A DNA stretch of 64,000 bases from Camelimonas lactis (GTDB lineage Bacteria; Pseudomonadota; Alphaproteobacteria; Rhizobiales; Beijerinckiaceae): NCBI RefSeq assembly GCF_004342915.1, contig NZ_SLWL01000005.1, forward strand, positions 62,001 through 126,000. The letters run 5' to 3'. Position 1 is the first letter of the stretch; each line of letters begins with the position of its first letter. The translations under genes were made by a program, and so were the position numbers. The notes beneath the pieces were generated by a model, which was given only the letters and a program-made list of their open reading frames with translations, made no database searches and had not been told where the DNA came from. Below are positions 63,797 through 64,000 of the stretch, one piece after another.

Positions 63797-64000
63797 GCAC
63801 GCCCCTTCAGCAACACCCGCTCCGCGACCGGTTGCCGGAAACCGGCAAGCACGGTGCGGCAGCCATTTTCCCGAAGCCTCCGCGTCGGGGCAGGACAGAC
63901 AGCCTCACGTCCCGCCCATACGGCCAGCGGAATCAGCGTGTCGGCACAATCGTCACAGTGTTGTTGAAATACGACATTCTGGAGGCGACGGGAACCGTCG
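63797..64000. other. Region upstream of ntrY to the window edge
   Basis: No gene that I can support. TTGCCGG (63832-63838) and CCGGCAA (63842-63848) form a small perfect hairpin near the ntrY start. Confidence 0.45.

Overview
The window is high-GC DNA from an alphaproteobacterium, most likely of the Hyphomicrobiales (Rhizobiales) type. Three things point there: the gene order hflX-hfq-(dat remnant)-ntrX-ntrY, a GTTC-N7-GTTC LexA box between ssb and uvrA, and several copies of an imperfect palindromic intergenic repeat typical of that group. It is chromosomal housekeeping DNA. I saw no insertion sequence, prophage, CRISPR array or plasmid gene.

Layout. 1-12.15 kb (minus): the nuo operon for respiratory complex I, nuoA to nuoL in the usual order (nuoL cut by the window edge), with an extra 85-residue membrane ORF between nuoH and nuoI. 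12.2-13.5 kb: nuo upstream region, two identical tRNA-Asp genes and tRNA-Val. 14.0-21.6 kb (minus): the proteostasis block tig, clpP, clpX, lon, hupB, with tRNA-Leu before tig. 21.9-25.7 kb: a Tat-exported cupredoxin protein of the multicopper oxidase family that has lost most copper ligands, a small secreted protein, and the NAD(P)HX repair enzyme. 26.0-27.9 kb: glnB-glnA. 28.2-33.1 kb: parE and a DEAD-box helicase with a very long disordered tail. 33.5-36.5 kb: a Nudix hydrolase, an A-type Fe-S carrier and trmFO. 36.6-41.2 kb (minus): yajC, secD, secF, then an Mth938/NDUFAF3-like gene and a squalene-synthase-fold NDUFAF6-like gene. 41.4-50.6 kb: gyrA, a group III truncated haemoglobin, ssb, uvrA and mazG. 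50.8-54.8 kb: DUF2155, a hotdog thioesterase, an NDUFA12 homologue, a MarR regulator and two small unknowns. 55-64 kb: an M3 peptidase, hflX, hfq, a dat pseudogene, ntrX and ntrY.

The main theme is complex I. Besides the nuo operon, the window holds homologues of three mitochondrial complex I accessory or assembly proteins: NDUFA12, and NDUFAF3-like and NDUFAF6-like proteins lying directly downstream of secDF. There are also an A-type Fe-S carrier and an uncharacterised membrane ORF inside the nuo operon. The NDUFAF6-like protein lacks the Asp-rich Mg2+ sites of prenyl synthases, which favours an assembly role over isoprenoid synthesis. I consider this dispersed complex I assembly set the most interesting system here.

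Secondary points are a copper-site-less multicopper oxidase homologue, an unusual GyrA quinolone-determining region, a decayed D-amino-acid transaminase between hfq and ntrX, NtrX without the GAFTGA loop, and several 13-22 bp tandem microduplications. Starts were set by Shine-Dalgarno (SD) fit and family N-termini. Several genes use GTG or TTG (secF, yajC, mazG, gyrA, the NDUFA12 homologue, ntrY).
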